Shown: positions 33,135-44,825, counted from the stretch's first letter. The stretch: DNA of 64,000 nt from Mixophyes australis (GCA_036250195.1 JAVHZZ010000005.1:125616098-125680097), one strand, 5' to 3'. Made by a program: numbers and translations. Notes: generated from the sequence alone by a model not told the origin.

Positions 33135-34757
33135 ATGGGTGCTAAGCAAACACTAGAGAAGGCCAAGGTACTGCCTAAGGAAGGGCCTATTGGTTCAGCG
33201 AGATTTCTCATGTGTAAGAAATATGGTGCATACGCAACTGCGTATTGCGACACGTGGGTCGAAATGACCAAAGATTGTGATAGGCCTTTCCCAACAATAG
33301 GTAGTTTTAATGCAGAGGTACTAAATACTGTAAAAGATAAAGTATGGTTGATTAAGTCAACGAAAGTGAGGAATAAAAATAATGATTGTTTGAAATTGTG
33401 GCAAATGGAAGGTAACACGTGGCAGAGTAGCGAATGCACAGCTGATGTAAGCGTGGCGAAAAGCGCGCGTGCGGTGGAAGTAGCCGTTGAGAAGCGTGGC
33501 GAACTCAGCGCAAGCGCGCCCCCGCCACCTTATGTGGCGGGAGGGGTAAGTACAGCCGTTATTAAAACTGAAAAAAGAGAAATTGCTAAGTTATATCCTG
33601 TTTTAAGTCAGTTTAAAACAAGTGTATCAGAAGATGAAGATGAACCCACTGTAATTTCAGCCATTGCTCATGCTGTTAATATGCTAGAGGTTCAGTGTAA
33701 GTATGGGAAAGGAGCAATGGCTGAGATAGGTGAGAGTAGTGTGACCACTAGAAGTGATAACATTCAAAATACTGAAACAGCAAACCCTGTAGTGTCTTCT
33801 GAAGACAGTGAACCAGTGGGTGCGTATCCAGTCCGCACAATATCAGTTCCCAATGGGAAGGCGGACAAGGATGGTGTAGTTCCTTTAAAGAATGTTACAC
33901 TGCATTGTCCCTGGACTAGATCAGAATTACGTTCTATTATGACTGAATTCCCAGATCCTAGAAAAGAATTGGCTAATTGTCAGAAATTTGTTAAAGACTT
34001 AGGAAATGCACACGAACCAACCAATAAGGATTGGCGTGTAGTGTTGAGGGCTTGTCTTCCTCCCAATACTGACATACAAAAATGTATTAAAGATTGTTTG
34101 TTGGATGAAGATGACACCTTGACGGATTAGATTAATCAAGAAAATATAAAACAAATTGTCAAACATTTAGCCATCTATTATCCAGTAGTGGTAAACTGGA
34201 GTAAGATTTTCACCATAAAACAAAAAGATAGTGAAACTGCAGCGGACTATTTTGGTAGAGCTCTTGCATCAATAACACGGTTCACTGGGATATCAAACAT
34301 AGGTGAGGACCCACATCACAGGGAAGAAGCTGTAGGAGTACTAATGGATGGTCTTAGGGAAAATTTAAAAACCAGAGTACAAACCTCATTACCTAATTGG
34401 AGAGGCATCAAGGTAGATTCCCTTAGGGAGTCTGCTGTGGAGCATGATAAAAATATCTTTAGGAAAAAAGAAGAAAAGAGTGACAAGTTGATGACGGTGA
34501 GTATACAAGCATTAGAGGGAAGGCATACACAACCACCAGCCTATAACCCACATAACAGGAAACGCAGAATGTTGAGATGTTATAATTGCAAAGAAGAAGG
34601 ACATAAGAGGAAAGATTGTACTAAGGGAAAATATAATCCTAATGAAGGGTCGCATAGATATCCTCCAAGGAGGGATTCACATAGACTAGAAGACTCACAC
34701 CTGCCCGCGCATATTACAGCAGCAAATGCCGCGCGGGAAAGCAATAGTCAGCGCTAG
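33135..34757 (+). pseudogene. gag: Retroviral gag with one internal stop
   Basis: Gag forms the virion core (matrix, capsid, nucleocapsid). The start at 33135 encodes MGAKQT, whose Gly2 is the usual myristoylation signal, and fits better than the upstream in-frame ATG. A Pro-rich PPPY late-budding motif lies near 33525. The capsid region covers about 33890-34470. A CCHC knuckle (CYNCKEEGHKRKDC) lies near 34580-34620, followed by a basic tail. An in-frame TAG at 34128-34130 cuts the capsid region; the frame is otherwise open to the terminal TAG at 34755. About 540 codons is normal for the class. No intact protein is possible without reading through the internal stop. Confidence 0.9.
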
Positions 34758-34775
34758 GGGTCAGGTCATACCTGT
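34755..34775 (+). promoter_or_regulatory. Gag terminal UAG in a readthrough-like context
   Basis: The gag frame ends in TAG followed directly by GGGTCAGGTCA, and the protease frame continues in phase. Gammaretroviruses make Gag-Pol by reading through UAG in a similar G-rich context that folds as a pseudoknot. Use of this mechanism here is inferred from phase and context; the pseudoknot was not tested. Confidence 0.55.
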
Positions 34776-35180
34776 AGTCTACAGCCAGTGAGGTTAACTG
34801 AGAGTCTGAGACAAGAACCAACAATGATAGTTGACATAGCTGGTAGGAAGCAAACTTTTCTTGTAGATACAGGGGCGGCCAGATCTGTGATAACCTCTCC
34901 TTTTAATCTACAGGTGACCAGTAAAACTATTCCAGCTATGGCGGTAACGGGAAGAGTATTGCAATATCCTCTAACTAAACCCGCTGAAGATACTATCGGG
35001 CCCCTGCATACTAAGCATTCGTTTCTCTTGGCTGCAGCGGCTCCTACTAACTTGCTAGGGAGAGACTTGTTATGTAAAATGGGATGTGTCATATACTGTA
35101 CTTCAGATGGTGTGTTCCTAAATATACCCGAGAAGGTCGCTCATGAGGTACAGGATATATTGGACACCCCTCAAAGATAA
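34758..35180 (+). pseudogene. pro: Retroviral protease
   Basis: The aspartic protease cleaves Gag and Gag-Pol. The active-site loop VDTGAARSVI is at about 34863-34895, and a second conserved block (LLGRDLLCKMGC, near 35050-35090) fits the C-terminal part of retroviral proteases. It is in the gag frame after the TAG at 34755, with no start of its own. An in-frame TAA at 35178-35180 separates it from reverse transcriptase, where an intact polyprotein would continue. Confidence 0.87.
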
Positions 35181-37253
35181 ATGCTACACTCTACTGTTAT
35201 AGAACAAAGTCAATCTCAAGTAAAAGGGACGTTGCTGGAAATACCGGGTTCACTATGGACCAGAGATGGACAGGACACTGGACTGATGGCAAACGTAGCC
35301 CCTGTCATGGTAAATATAAAAAGTGGTAGGATAGCTCCAAAAATCCCACAGTATCCATTAAAACCAGAGGTGGAACTAGGGGTATATCCTGTTATTGAGA
35401 GGCTGTTACAACAGGGGATTTTAATTCGTACATCAAGCACAGCAAATAGTCCCATTTTTCCTGTGAAGAAGAGTGGGGGGAGGGGCAATAGATTAGTCCA
35501 GGACTTAAGGGAAATTAATAAAATTGTTGAGAGCCAATTCCCCGTAGTGCCGAATCCAGCTGTCATCCTCATGCAGATTCCACCGTCTGCTAGTCATTTT
35601 ACTGTCATTGACCTATGTTCTGCTTTCTTCTCAGTCCCTCTTCACCCTGACTGCTAATACTTATTTGCATTCTCCTACAGGGGATTGCAATACACATGGA
35701 CCAGACTTCCCCAGGGGTTCATTGACAGCCCCAGTATTTTCTCCCAAGCCTTACATGACTGTTTGCAATCCTTTCAACCCTGCAATGGGTCTGTTCTAAT
35801 TCAATATGTGGACGATTTCTTGCTGTGCTCTGATTCTTTTATGTCATGTTTACATGATACTAAATTGTTGTTGCTTCATCTTTCACAAACAGGGCACAAG
35901 GTGGCAAAGGATAAATTACAGCCATGTCAGACTAAGGTCAAATACTTAGGACACTGCCTCACCAAGGGGCTAAGACACCTGACAACAGACAGGATAGAGG
36001 CCATACAACACATGACTCTGCCGCAGAGCCAGAAGCAGATTCGTACTTTCCTGGGGATGTGTGGATACTGTAGATCCTGGATCCCAGGTTTTTCTATTCT
36101 GGCATTACCATTGCAGGAACTAGTCTCTTCCTCAAAACCAGAACGTGTTGTACACACAGAAAAGTCAGAGCAAGCGTTCTTTAATCTTAAAGATAGTCTG
36201 ACTAGAGCACCTGCATTGGGAATACCTGATTATGAAAAGCCTTTTGAGCTATACTGTACGGAAGCTGATGGTTGTGCAGCAGGTGTCCTCACACAGAAAC
36301 ATGGTGACGCTAGCAGACCGGTAGCATACTACAGTGCACAATTAGACACTGTGGCAAGATCACTCCCAACATGTCTCAGAAGCGTAGCAGCAACTGCTCT
36401 TCTGGTAAGTAAGAGCGAGGACGTAGTATTAGGACATAATTCAACTGTCTATACGCCCCATGCTGAATCAGCTCTGTTAAATTCAGCCCAAACCAGACAT
36501 GTTTCTTTAGCTAGATTCACAAAGTGGGAACTAGCCCTGATGGCACCCTCAAACATAACAATCATATGTAGCACCTTAAATCCAGCTACATACCTTCCAT
36601 ATGTGTCTCTAGAGACACAAAGGGTGGGAGGTGAAGAGTTCCTGGTTGATGATGAGTTAGGCAAGAGTACTGACACGCATGATTGTATGGAACACCTGAA
36701 CCAGACCTTTACTGCAAGGCCCGACATACGTGATACCCCCTTAGAAAATGTTGATTTTACGTTTTATACAGACGGGAGTTGTCATAGACAGACAGAGACA
36801 GGAGAGCTATGTACTGGTTACGCTGTGGTAGACGATCAGGATGTGGTAGAAGCTGAACCCCTTGGCCCACCTCACTCAGCCCAAGTGGCGGAACTAGTAG
36901 CATTAAGGAGAGCGTGTGAGTTGGCAGAGGGTAAATCAGCCAATATATATACTGACTCTAGGTACGCCTTCGGGGTAGTGCATGATTTTGGGGCCCTTTG
37001 GCGTCTTAGAAACTTTACGACAGCAGCAGGTACGCCAGTGGCACACTCACAACACATAAAAGGACTTCTGACAGCGATACAATTACCCAGAACGGTAGCT
37101 GTTATAAAGTGCAAAGCCCATACCGTTGAAGAAGACCCAGTGTCATTGGGCAACAACAGGGCAGACGAAGCTGCTAAATGGGCAGCAGGGCAACCTATGA
37201 CTGTATCGACCGAGACTATGATGGTTTTTCAGACATTAGACATGCAGAAATAA
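35181..37253 (+). pseudogene. pol: Retroviral reverse transcriptase and RNase H
   Basis: The enzyme copies viral RNA into DNA. Palm and finger motifs include LVQDLREINK (near 35495), FTVIDLCSAFFSVPL (near 35600), TRLPQGFIDSP (near 35705) and the catalytic YVDD (near 35805). The RNase H domain has FYTDGSC (near 36765) and YTDSRYAFGV (near 36950). The connection domain (LGIPDYEKPFELY, then GVLTQKHG) lies between. An in-frame TAA at 35655-35657 interrupts the finger/palm region and another TAA at 37251-37253 ends the frame before integrase. All pieces share one frame, so the breaks are point stops and not frameshifts. Confidence 0.92.
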
Positions 37254-38568
37254 ATTGAAATGCAAGATTTGTGTTCCTGGCAGAAAAAGGCGGTCTGGAA
37301 GGCGAAGGGATGTGGTCAAGAGTCCTCAGGACTCTGGAGGGATGGACAAGGTAAGCCTGTAGCTCCCCGAACATACTATCCAAGCCTGGCTGAAGCAGCA
37401 CACGGTCTGACTCACCTGGGTAAAGAAGGTATGTGCAAACTGGTGAGAGCATATTGGTGTGCTCCTGGATTTTCCTCTCAGGCTGCTAAGAAAGCAATGT
37501 CATGTCTTACTTGTTTGAGGAAAAATGTCGGGAAAACTATTCCAACTGACCCATCCCACATCCCTCCTACAGACAGACCTTTTCAGGTAATACAAATTGA
37601 CTATATCCAATTACCACCGTGCAGGAATCTAAAGTATGTGTTAGTGTGTATTGATGTGTTTTCCGGTTGGGTAGAAGCATATCCGGCAGCCACTAATACT
37701 GCTGTGTTCACTGCAAAGAAAATTGTACAAGATTTTGTGTGTAGGTTCGGTATCCCTAGAATCATTGAAAGTGTTAGGGGTACCCACTTTATCGGTGATA
37801 TCTTCCAGAATATGTGTAAGCTCATGGGAAGTAGCAGACTTCACACCCCTTACCGACCACAAGCCAGTGGTAAGGTGGAAAGAGTAAATGGTACTATAAA
37901 TCATCATCATCATCATCTATTTATATAGCGCTACTAATTCCGCAGCGCTGTACAGAGAACTCACTCACATCAGTCCCTGCCCCATTGGAGCTTACAGTCT
38001 AAATTCCCTAACATACACACACAGAAAGAACAAGCTTGGTAAAATAATGGCTGAAACGGGGTTGGCATGGCCTGAAGCTTTGCCACTAGTCCTCCATAGC
38101 ATTCGAACCACTCCTAGATCTCCTCTTAATCTGTCCCCCTTTGAGATACTGTTCGGACAACAACCTCATTTGATCGTGAGTCCGCAAGAGGACTTACAGT
38201 GTAATAATGAAGTGACTGTGATATATCTTATAAAAATGAGCAGACAGCTGAAACAACAACAACAACAAAAACTCAAAATGCTGTCACCTGGTATGCCAGA
38301 AACGAATTGTCATGATGTTGCACCTGGGGAATATGTTATGATCCGCAATTTCTTACGTTCAGGTTGTTTAACAGACCGTTGGGAAGGCCCGTACCAAGTG
38401 CTGCTGACCAGTACCACATCACTGAAGGTTGCAGAGAGAGACACTTGGGTCCATTCCACCCACTGCAGGAGAGTCAATAACCCGGAGAAAGTGCGAGATA
38501 AAACTGAGACCGACGACACAGATCTGTCACTCGTAAATCTGTTAAGGGAGACCCAAGGCCCGCAGTAA
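37254..38568 (+). pseudogene. pol: Retroviral integrase, split by a SINE tail and lacking a catalytic residue
   Basis: Integrase joins viral DNA to the chromosome. The zinc-binding H-H-C-C region is present (AAHGLTHLGKEG near 37397; CLTC near 37503). In the core, the first Asp is present (IQIDYIQL near 37595) and the Glu (SGKVERVNG near 37875), but the position of the second catalytic Asp is Val (codon 37773-37775). The frame breaks at 37901-38024, where an antisense SINE/L2 tail is inserted. The C-terminal part resumes in another frame (38047-38568) with the gamma-type block WEGPYQVLLTSTTSLKV. The enzyme is dead on two counts. Confidence 0.9.
37901..38024 (-). mobile_element. SINE/L2 tail inserted in integrase
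   Basis: (ATC)n, then TATATAGCGCTACTAATTCC, CAGTCCCTGCCCCATTGGAG and CTTACAGTCTAAATTCCCTA, the inverse of the tail of the SINE at 21389. Only about 120 bp of the 3' end is present, typical of a 5'-truncated insertion. The target duplication is short or lost. Confidence 0.85.
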
Positions 38569-38613
38569 AGACACCTGAGCCAGAGACATTGCATCAGAAC
38601 TATCTTTCCAGCT

Positions 38614-40401
38614 ATGGAGTGGCGGATTTTGTTTTTCTTTTGTTCCAGGATTTTTCTTGTTTTTACTTTTTCTAGGACATTCTATTTTTGTGAAGGAGAA
38701 TGGAGGGCAGAGGAAGGTTCTGGCAGTGATACGGATGAAATGGAAATCAAGGAAAAGTTATTAGAATACCCAGAGCAGTCCATTATTAAGCTTGGTCCAG
38801 GGGTTATGAAAAGGTCTGCTTGATCGGGAACTCAGAGACAGTGTGAGGGGCTATTGTCTGATGAGTATTGTATCTGCGAGTTCTGTGACTCCCTAGTTGA
38901 AGAGAGGTGCATCCAGCGATGTCAGTCCACCAGTAATCTGAATGTGGGCGGGCATCCTTTGGAGGATTATCACTCCCTGGTGGGTAAGGTGCTAAACCAA
39001 ACCGAGTGCTGGGTGTGCTCTCATGTGCCGCAGGGGCAGCATGACATAGGACTAGTGCCATTCCCATTAAACATCTCCGAAGTACTCGAATTGAGGGGTG
39101 GGAGGCCCATAGAGGGGAGGTACAATAACACTAGGTCCCCTAGTCTAACGCTTCGACAATACTCTGTAGACAGATCTTTGCTGTGTCTAAATATCTCTCA
39201 TGCAAAGCGTCTGGATTATTGGGAAGCTGACCTATCAGATCAGACAATGGCTCGCCATGCTCATTTTGGAGGGAGACTGAGGCCACCAATAAGCAGGAAT
39301 GTTGACGGAAGTCACAAATTAGGGCGTGTAACCAAACATAAGAAAGTATCCATTGGAAAAGTCTCTATAGATAATTGTAAAAATGTCATCCATGCTGACA
39401 CGTGTCTTGAGCAAATGGAGACACTAGGCATGGGTAGTTTTATCGAAACTCTGTGTGATATAATTAATGGACATACTGTTCCTTATGTTCTCCCTGATGA
39501 TGTGTACTTTGTTTGTGGGAGGAAAGCTTATTCCTGGGTGACTCCGAGTTCCAAGGGCTTGTGTTTCTTAGCTAAACTGGTTCCTGAAATCATGACTATT
39601 ACTCATGAAGAAATGGTTGGTATTCACAAGACTACATCACCACCATACATACACACACAGTATGAACACTGTGGCAAGAGAAACATGATTCCTGGTGAGG
39701 AGCCCATAGCTACAAAATTGATTAGTAAAACCGCTGGGTTTCAAGTTATGGTTGCTCTAGATCTCACCAGGACTGCTCGGGGAACATTAAACTTTAAATA
39801 TATCCAAGACCTAGCTAAATTAATAGATAATATCACCGAGATGTATGATGACACTTTCAGGTATACTGGAAGGGAGCTACAAGTGTACAAGAAGGAGTTG
39901 GTGCAACATAGACTGGTACTAAATTATCTCACCTCTATTACTGGTGGGTACTGTGTGACACTGGCCACCCAGTTCGGTGTAAAATGTTGCACGTACATCA
40001 CCAATAATACGGATGACCCTAAGGAGGTTATAGACCGGAAGATGGATGAAATTCTGCAACTGAAATGGGAATTTCGAGGGAACCATAATTCTTCGTTATA
40101 TGAGGTCGGGGAAAAGGTGGCAGGTTGGTTCTCATGGTTGAACCCTGCGAAATGGTTCTCTGGTCTGGGGAAGTGGGTACAGGGAATGGTTGCGAGTGTA
40201 GGTAAGCTCCTTCTCCTTATACTGGGTGTCATCTTAGCAATTGGTTTGTGTGTCAAATGTGTTCCTACTGTGTTGAAGTGTGTAAAACAGTCTTCTGGGA
40301 GTAACACTGAGAAAGAGACTGAAAGGGTGGTGCAAGACACCGAGATCATGGTATGTGAAGAAGTGTTGTATAACCCTGAACTTGAAACTGTGATTAGGTG
40401 A
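38614..40401 (+). pseudogene. env: Retroviral envelope glycoprotein with one early stop
   Basis: Env carries receptor binding (SU) and the membrane-fusion subunit (TM). The ATG at 38614 opens a hydrophobic leader (RILFFFCSRIFLVFTF). A TGA at 38821-38823 interrupts the frame, which is then open to 40401. The SU-like region is Cys-rich with several N-x-S/T sites. The C-terminal part has a heptad-like helix (near 39780-39900), a Cys cluster C-x10-CC (near 39950-39990) and a membrane anchor (LLLLILGVILAIGLCVKC, near 40210) with a short tail. No clear furin site was found between the halves. The length fits a class I Env, but the Cys spacing differs from the C-x6-CC of gammaretroviruses. Confidence 0.85.
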
Positions 40402-40430
40402 TAGTTTATTATACTATCAAAGGGTGGAGC
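40402..40430 (+). other. Polypurine tract before the 3' LTR
   Basis: AAAGGGTGGAGC directly precedes the 3' LTR, short and purine-rich, as needed to prime plus-strand synthesis. Confidence 0.6.
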
Positions 40431-41249
40431 TGTCGAAGTCAGCATATTGGATAAAGTCATTTCAATTAAAATCGAGCAAACTTGGTTGTCTTTGTTTGAA
40501 AAGATGCGTAGAGTACGCTACGGCGTGAAAGGTCACGCTACGGCGTGGAAGGGTGTACGCAGCTGCAACACGTGGTAATGACAGTATTTAGTCTTTTACA
40601 TACATTCGCACAAACACGCACACTTGTAAAATAGTACACATTAATGGTAGTTGCAACACATAGTCATTTATGTCGAAATATAGTAGTATTTATATGTAAT
40701 ATTATAAGTTATAGGCATATCAGTAAAACATATGGTACACGTTGAAGGAATCTAGTCATGTGTGGTATCATACTAATCCTCTTCGCATTTGCAACTGTCC
40801 GGTTCACTCTGCGAAGGAATCGCAGAGTGCATACGCAAGTTATTAATGTTAAGGAATTATGGACTATTATGATGAGTAATCTTGGCGGGAAGATCAGAGC
40901 TCATCCCCTGGAGAGATGACCCCCTCCTTTGGATTCCTGAGCTTAAACTAGCCTATGATCTGCAACCCCCTGGACCAATAGAAGGAAGCCACACCTTGCA
41001 TTGTTTTACTGTATCTCTGTTTGCATATAAGCAGCAGCTCCTCATCCAGAGTTCAGTCACCTAGACCACAGACTTCAGGACTGAATGACTGTTCACTAGA
41101 TCCAAAGCGCCTGCGATAAGTAACGGCTGTACTTATTATTATTTTGCTTGAATATATTCTGCTACTTTTTGAGAATAAATCTTTGTGCGTTGGAAACACA
41201 AATCGAGATTCGACAATCGTTATTGGATAGCGACAAAACGCTCATAACA
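40431..41249 (+). repeat. 3' LTR of the provirus
   Basis: It begins TGTCGAAGTC and ends ATAACA; AATAAA lies at 41174-41179. It carries about 65 extra bases (from CGGGAAGATCAGAG to GCTTAAACTAG, near 40886-40950) that the 5' LTR lacks, so the two LTRs have diverged by indels as well as point changes. Confidence 0.93.
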
Positions 41250-41396
41250 AAACCTATTACCGTTAATATGATAAATTTAACTAGTTAAATATTACCCTAG
41301 TAGCGGTAATTATGCGCACTATTACCTCGTAACGGTAATAGTGCACAGGTCGCATTGCTTTCGGCAGTAAAGCTGGCAATTGAATTCCTCCCTAAT
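41250..41396. mobile_element. Right piece of the MITE that hosts the provirus
   Basis: It contains paired blocks TATTACCGTTAATA, GTAGCGGTAAT, ATTACCTCGTAACGGTAATA and the end GGCAATTGAATTCCTCCCT, the inverse of 30434-30450. Confidence 0.55.
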
Positions 41397-42128
41397 GTTA
41401 ATGTAAACAGTTAATGTGAACAGTATCACAGTGATAATTCTGAGGAAAAAACCACACCAATTGCTATGCTAATACTAACGAAAACTACAGGCATACATCC
41501 TGTCAATGTAAGTGGGTTAAATGAGGAGATTTAACCCACTTACTCTCTTAATTTGAGGAGAATTTCTCTAGATTGTGTGGAGAAAACATTTATGTCTTGC
41601 TACTATATAATAATATAGCACTCATTTTGGAGTACACAATGTCTACTTATTTGAAACTTAAACATTCTTAGGATATAGATCTATCCTGGAAATAAAACAA
41701 TAGCTTGTTAGAAAAGTTATTTATTAGACAGCGAAGTACATTAGGTATTATGATTCTGTATACTACTGATAAATGTTAATTGAGGGTTAAGAAAGTGGTG
41801 CAAATGAGAAAATTAGGTTGCTACTGGGTGAGAATGGAGTCAAAACACTCTAAGATTTTTTTTTCTATATATAATTTTGTTATTGAAATAAAAGTAATGT
41901 AATACATTTAGGAAAATATATATAAGTTGCCACTGTATGAATAACACATTGTGCCAAGTATGTTATTAACCTGTATCTGTTTGGTATTGCAGTAGTGCAA
42001 AAGGTATAAATTATCAAGATATTAAAACACATATGAAATAGTAAGAAATGCATAGATGTGGCATAACGCTATTATTCTTAATATTTAAGTGTTTATTGTA
42101 TCCATACAACAATAAAAAACACCACGGC
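41397..42128. other. No gene seen
   Basis: AT-rich non-coding sequence; small inverted pair TGGGTTAAATGAGGAGATTT / AACCCACTTA near 41510-41545. Confidence 0.45.
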
Positions 42129-42450
42129 TTTAATTTATTAAAAAAAGCAAAGCAAGAAAAAAAGTAAATTTGCTTCTGGACAAAACCATGCTATAATTCA
42201 AGAGGTAGAAATTAGTTTATTATTTTGCACATAAGGAAAAAGCTGCTTTTCATGTGGCACAAAAATACTTGATAGCTTTAATTTAAGACTGAAATTTAAA
42301 GTTTAAAGTTGATATAGGACATGCCCTACCCCGATTATAAATCTGTCCCCACATTTTAAATTTACCTCCCTCTCCAATGTAACATGGTTTTGCCAAGGTG
42401 CAAAGTTACTCCTTTTTTTTTGCTTTACTTTAATGAATCAGACCCCATAT
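42129..42450 (+). repeat. CTGATTCATTAAG repeat, third copy, both ends visible
   Basis: Left TTTAATTTATTAAAAAAAGC, middle ATTAGTTTATTATTTTGCAC and CTGAAATTTAAAGTTTAAAG, right CTTTAATGAATCAGACCCC. The right end is the inverse of the left end of the other copies. Confidence 0.7.
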
Positions 42451-42736
42451 TAGAATAGTTAATTGGTTTACATAATTCATTAAATTGTACCTATCTACAG
42501 AACCTTAACATCGAAAGCCGAATTCATTAAGGCATGCAAAATGAACATATCAGGCATACGCACTTCCGTATTCAACGAAGAGAGGATCTAAAGTTACGGA
42601 TGTTGATGAATACGGATCTATATCTCTGTTCTAACAGACTATACACTGCAGTATATGTCCAATTAATATGTGGAATATGAAGTCACAAAAAAGTACAGAG
42701 AAAAAAATTAATTAATGTCATCTGTTAATAATATAG

Positions 42737-42880
42737 GGCCTGATTCATTAAGATCTTAACTTGAGAAACTTCTTATTTCAGTCTTCTGGACAAAACCATG
42801 TTACATTGCAAGGGGTGCAAATTAGTATTTTGTTTTGCACATAAGTTAAATACTGACTGTTTTTTCATGTTGCGTTCACA
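42737..42880 (+). repeat. CTGATTCATTAAG repeat, truncated copy
   Basis: GGGCCTGATTCATTAAGATC, GACAAAACCATGTTACATTG and TTTTGCACATAAGTTAAATA match the other copies; lost after TTTTTTCATGTTGCG. Confidence 0.65.
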
Positions 42881-43632
42881 TTACATTCAATGGTGAATCA
42901 AGTCCTCTAGGTACAGTACACATTAATAATATCCTGATTTACGTGTTTAATTTACAAATAAAATAAAAAGTTTTTAAGCCCATATTTTTTATTAATGATA
43001 ATAGTATTATTAGTTGTTAATTTATTTTATAGAATTTTTTTTCATGTGTTTTTCATGTGTTCTAAAAGGGACTTTATTTTGCACACATGCATGTGCTTAA
43101 ACTGCACTCTGTTCTGTCTGTTAACATACGGCAATTAATGTTTAGGTAAAGCATACTTACACCCAGATTCAAATTGAAGCATATCTTGAGAACTACTTCA
43201 ATTTGAATAAGGTCAGAAATAAGCTCAAGGTCTGTGCTCATTTTTTTTAAATGCACATTGTGGGCAGGCAGAGGATGAATTGACAGTGATCCTCCCTCGA
43301 TACCCGGCTAGTAAAAAGACTTGGTAGAGTAAGGAACAGATTGTTAAGGAAAAAAAATAGAGAAAAAATGGGAATGGGATATTTGAAGTGTGGCTAAGTA
43401 TGGGGTTTGCAATGGTGAATATATAATGAAGTTCTAATTCTCAGTAATTGCATTTACATGTATATATAGAAAACTGCAGACACCTATCCCTCTAATAACA
43501 TATTGATATCAAAATTGCCGTTGCCTTGGGTGGCACAGCATGGTGAAAAGTGGTATGATTTTGCAGGGAGTACAGTGTTTAAGAATTTTTACCACCCAGT
43601 GGTTTGGTCTGATGACCATATGTGGTCCTTTG
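42881..43632. other. No gene seen
   Basis: AT-rich sequence without a recognised gene or repeat. Confidence 0.4.
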
Positions 43633-43745
43633 CCAGGGGCGGGCTGGCTCAGACTTTCCGCTTTTGGGGCCGGGGGGTAGGCCGGCCGGCCGCCCCCCGA
43701 TGCAATTTCTCCGGATTTTTATCTGTGGCCGCATCTGATAACATC
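43633..43745 (+). repeat. Fragment of a CAGGGGCGGGCTGG repeat
   Basis: CCAGGGGCGGGCTGGCTCAG, then GGGGCCGGGGGGTAGGCCGG. It resembles the starts of the elements at 21731 and 63276; the far end was not found. Confidence 0.45.
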
Positions 43746-44792
43746 AAATACAAAGACATTTAACACAAGTTAGGTGAAATGAACACTAGTGGTAATACAG
43801 AGCAAAGTCCTAAAGGAATATTGGGTGCCAGGCATCTCTGTTTAAACAAGAAAACTGTTCCTCTTCCTCCACCACAATAAGCATTATAATTACATTAGCA
43901 TGTAGACTCTCATCAAAGTGACTCTTTCACTTCTGAGTAGCCACACTGCCTGGATGCAGCTGACACCCCTCTCCATATGTGAGCACATTACAAGGGGCTT
44001 TCATATAGAGGGACCTCATGCATGCTTTCCTTAGGATAGCCATACTGCCTCTGGAACAACCCCCTTACTATGAGTGCACTTCTAAGGGTCTCCATATGGG
44101 GTTTACTAGCATACAACAGCTTGTTACCAAATACTCAGCCCCTTAGGAGACCCGTGAAACATTCCCCCATTCAGTGGACACCCACACAGCTTTCTTTTTT
44201 GCTCACTTTTCTTTAGACGTCTTTTACTTGTTGGAGGCTCTAGTTGTTATTGAATTTAGAGGGAAGAGAGACCCAATGTCTCTGGTGCCTAATATATGGG
44301 ATTCCCCTGATGGTGGGGATTCCCCTGTGTGTATGCCCTTTCTGTTGAGGCTCTTGGATCCCATCTGCATCCCCTCACCAGGGACCCTGGAGCTTACTCC
44401 CTCCTGGGTCCAGGCTTGCAAGATAGCTACTGTCACACTCAAGCAGGGAAAACACAGTCTTTATAGACTCTGGTACCCCACGTTTGCCTCCTATAGCTGA
44501 TGCCAGGCTCATTTGCACCATGCCCACTACTTGTGACGCGACTGCCCAAGCCTCTTCTCCACTAGTGCCCGCTCCTGGTGACAGCACATTCTGTCATTGT
44601 TTTTTTGTGTGCGCATATGAATGCTGATCAGTATTACACATGGCGTTTTATAGTGACATTTCTGAAAAAGTTCCTTTAATATGTCAAATTTGAAGCGCAA
44701 AGTCCTGTATCAGTCCTGATACCAGTCCTAGGAGGTTGCACTGTCTGTCTATGCCATGTGCCATTGTAAAATGTGCATAAAAGCAAAGAACT

Positions 44793-44795
<3 letters not shown>
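43746..44795. other. No gene supported
   Basis: Contains an open frame of 108 codons (44174-44500, +) with no recognisable domain, overlapped by open frames on the other strand. Composition is moderately GC at 43900-44560. No repeat relationship was recognised, so the block remains unexplained. Confidence 0.3.

Positions 44796-44825
<30 letters not shown>
44796..44825. repeat. (AT)n microsatellite
   Basis: About 12 uninterrupted AT units after ACATACAT. Confidence 0.9.

Larger units (their letters stand above)
30469..41249 (+). mobile_element. Class I endogenous retrovirus, near full length, inactivated
   Basis: Two LTRs flank gag, pro, pol and env in retroviral order on the plus strand. 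Class I (gamma/epsilon-like) traits: a proline-like primer site, one CCHC knuckle, a PPPY motif, gag and pro-pol in the same frame separated by TAG, and a gamma-type integrase C-terminus. Breaks: in-frame stops in gag, pol and env, a SINE tail in integrase and a hAT MITE in the leader. The direct repeats expected beside the LTRs are not exact (TAAGC and AAACC). The provirus is an old genomic copy, not expected to make functional virus. Confidence 0.92.

Noticed and set aside
44174..44500. 108-codon open frame
   Set aside because: No recognisable domain, and open frames on the opposite strand cover the same bases. It cannot be separated from chance.
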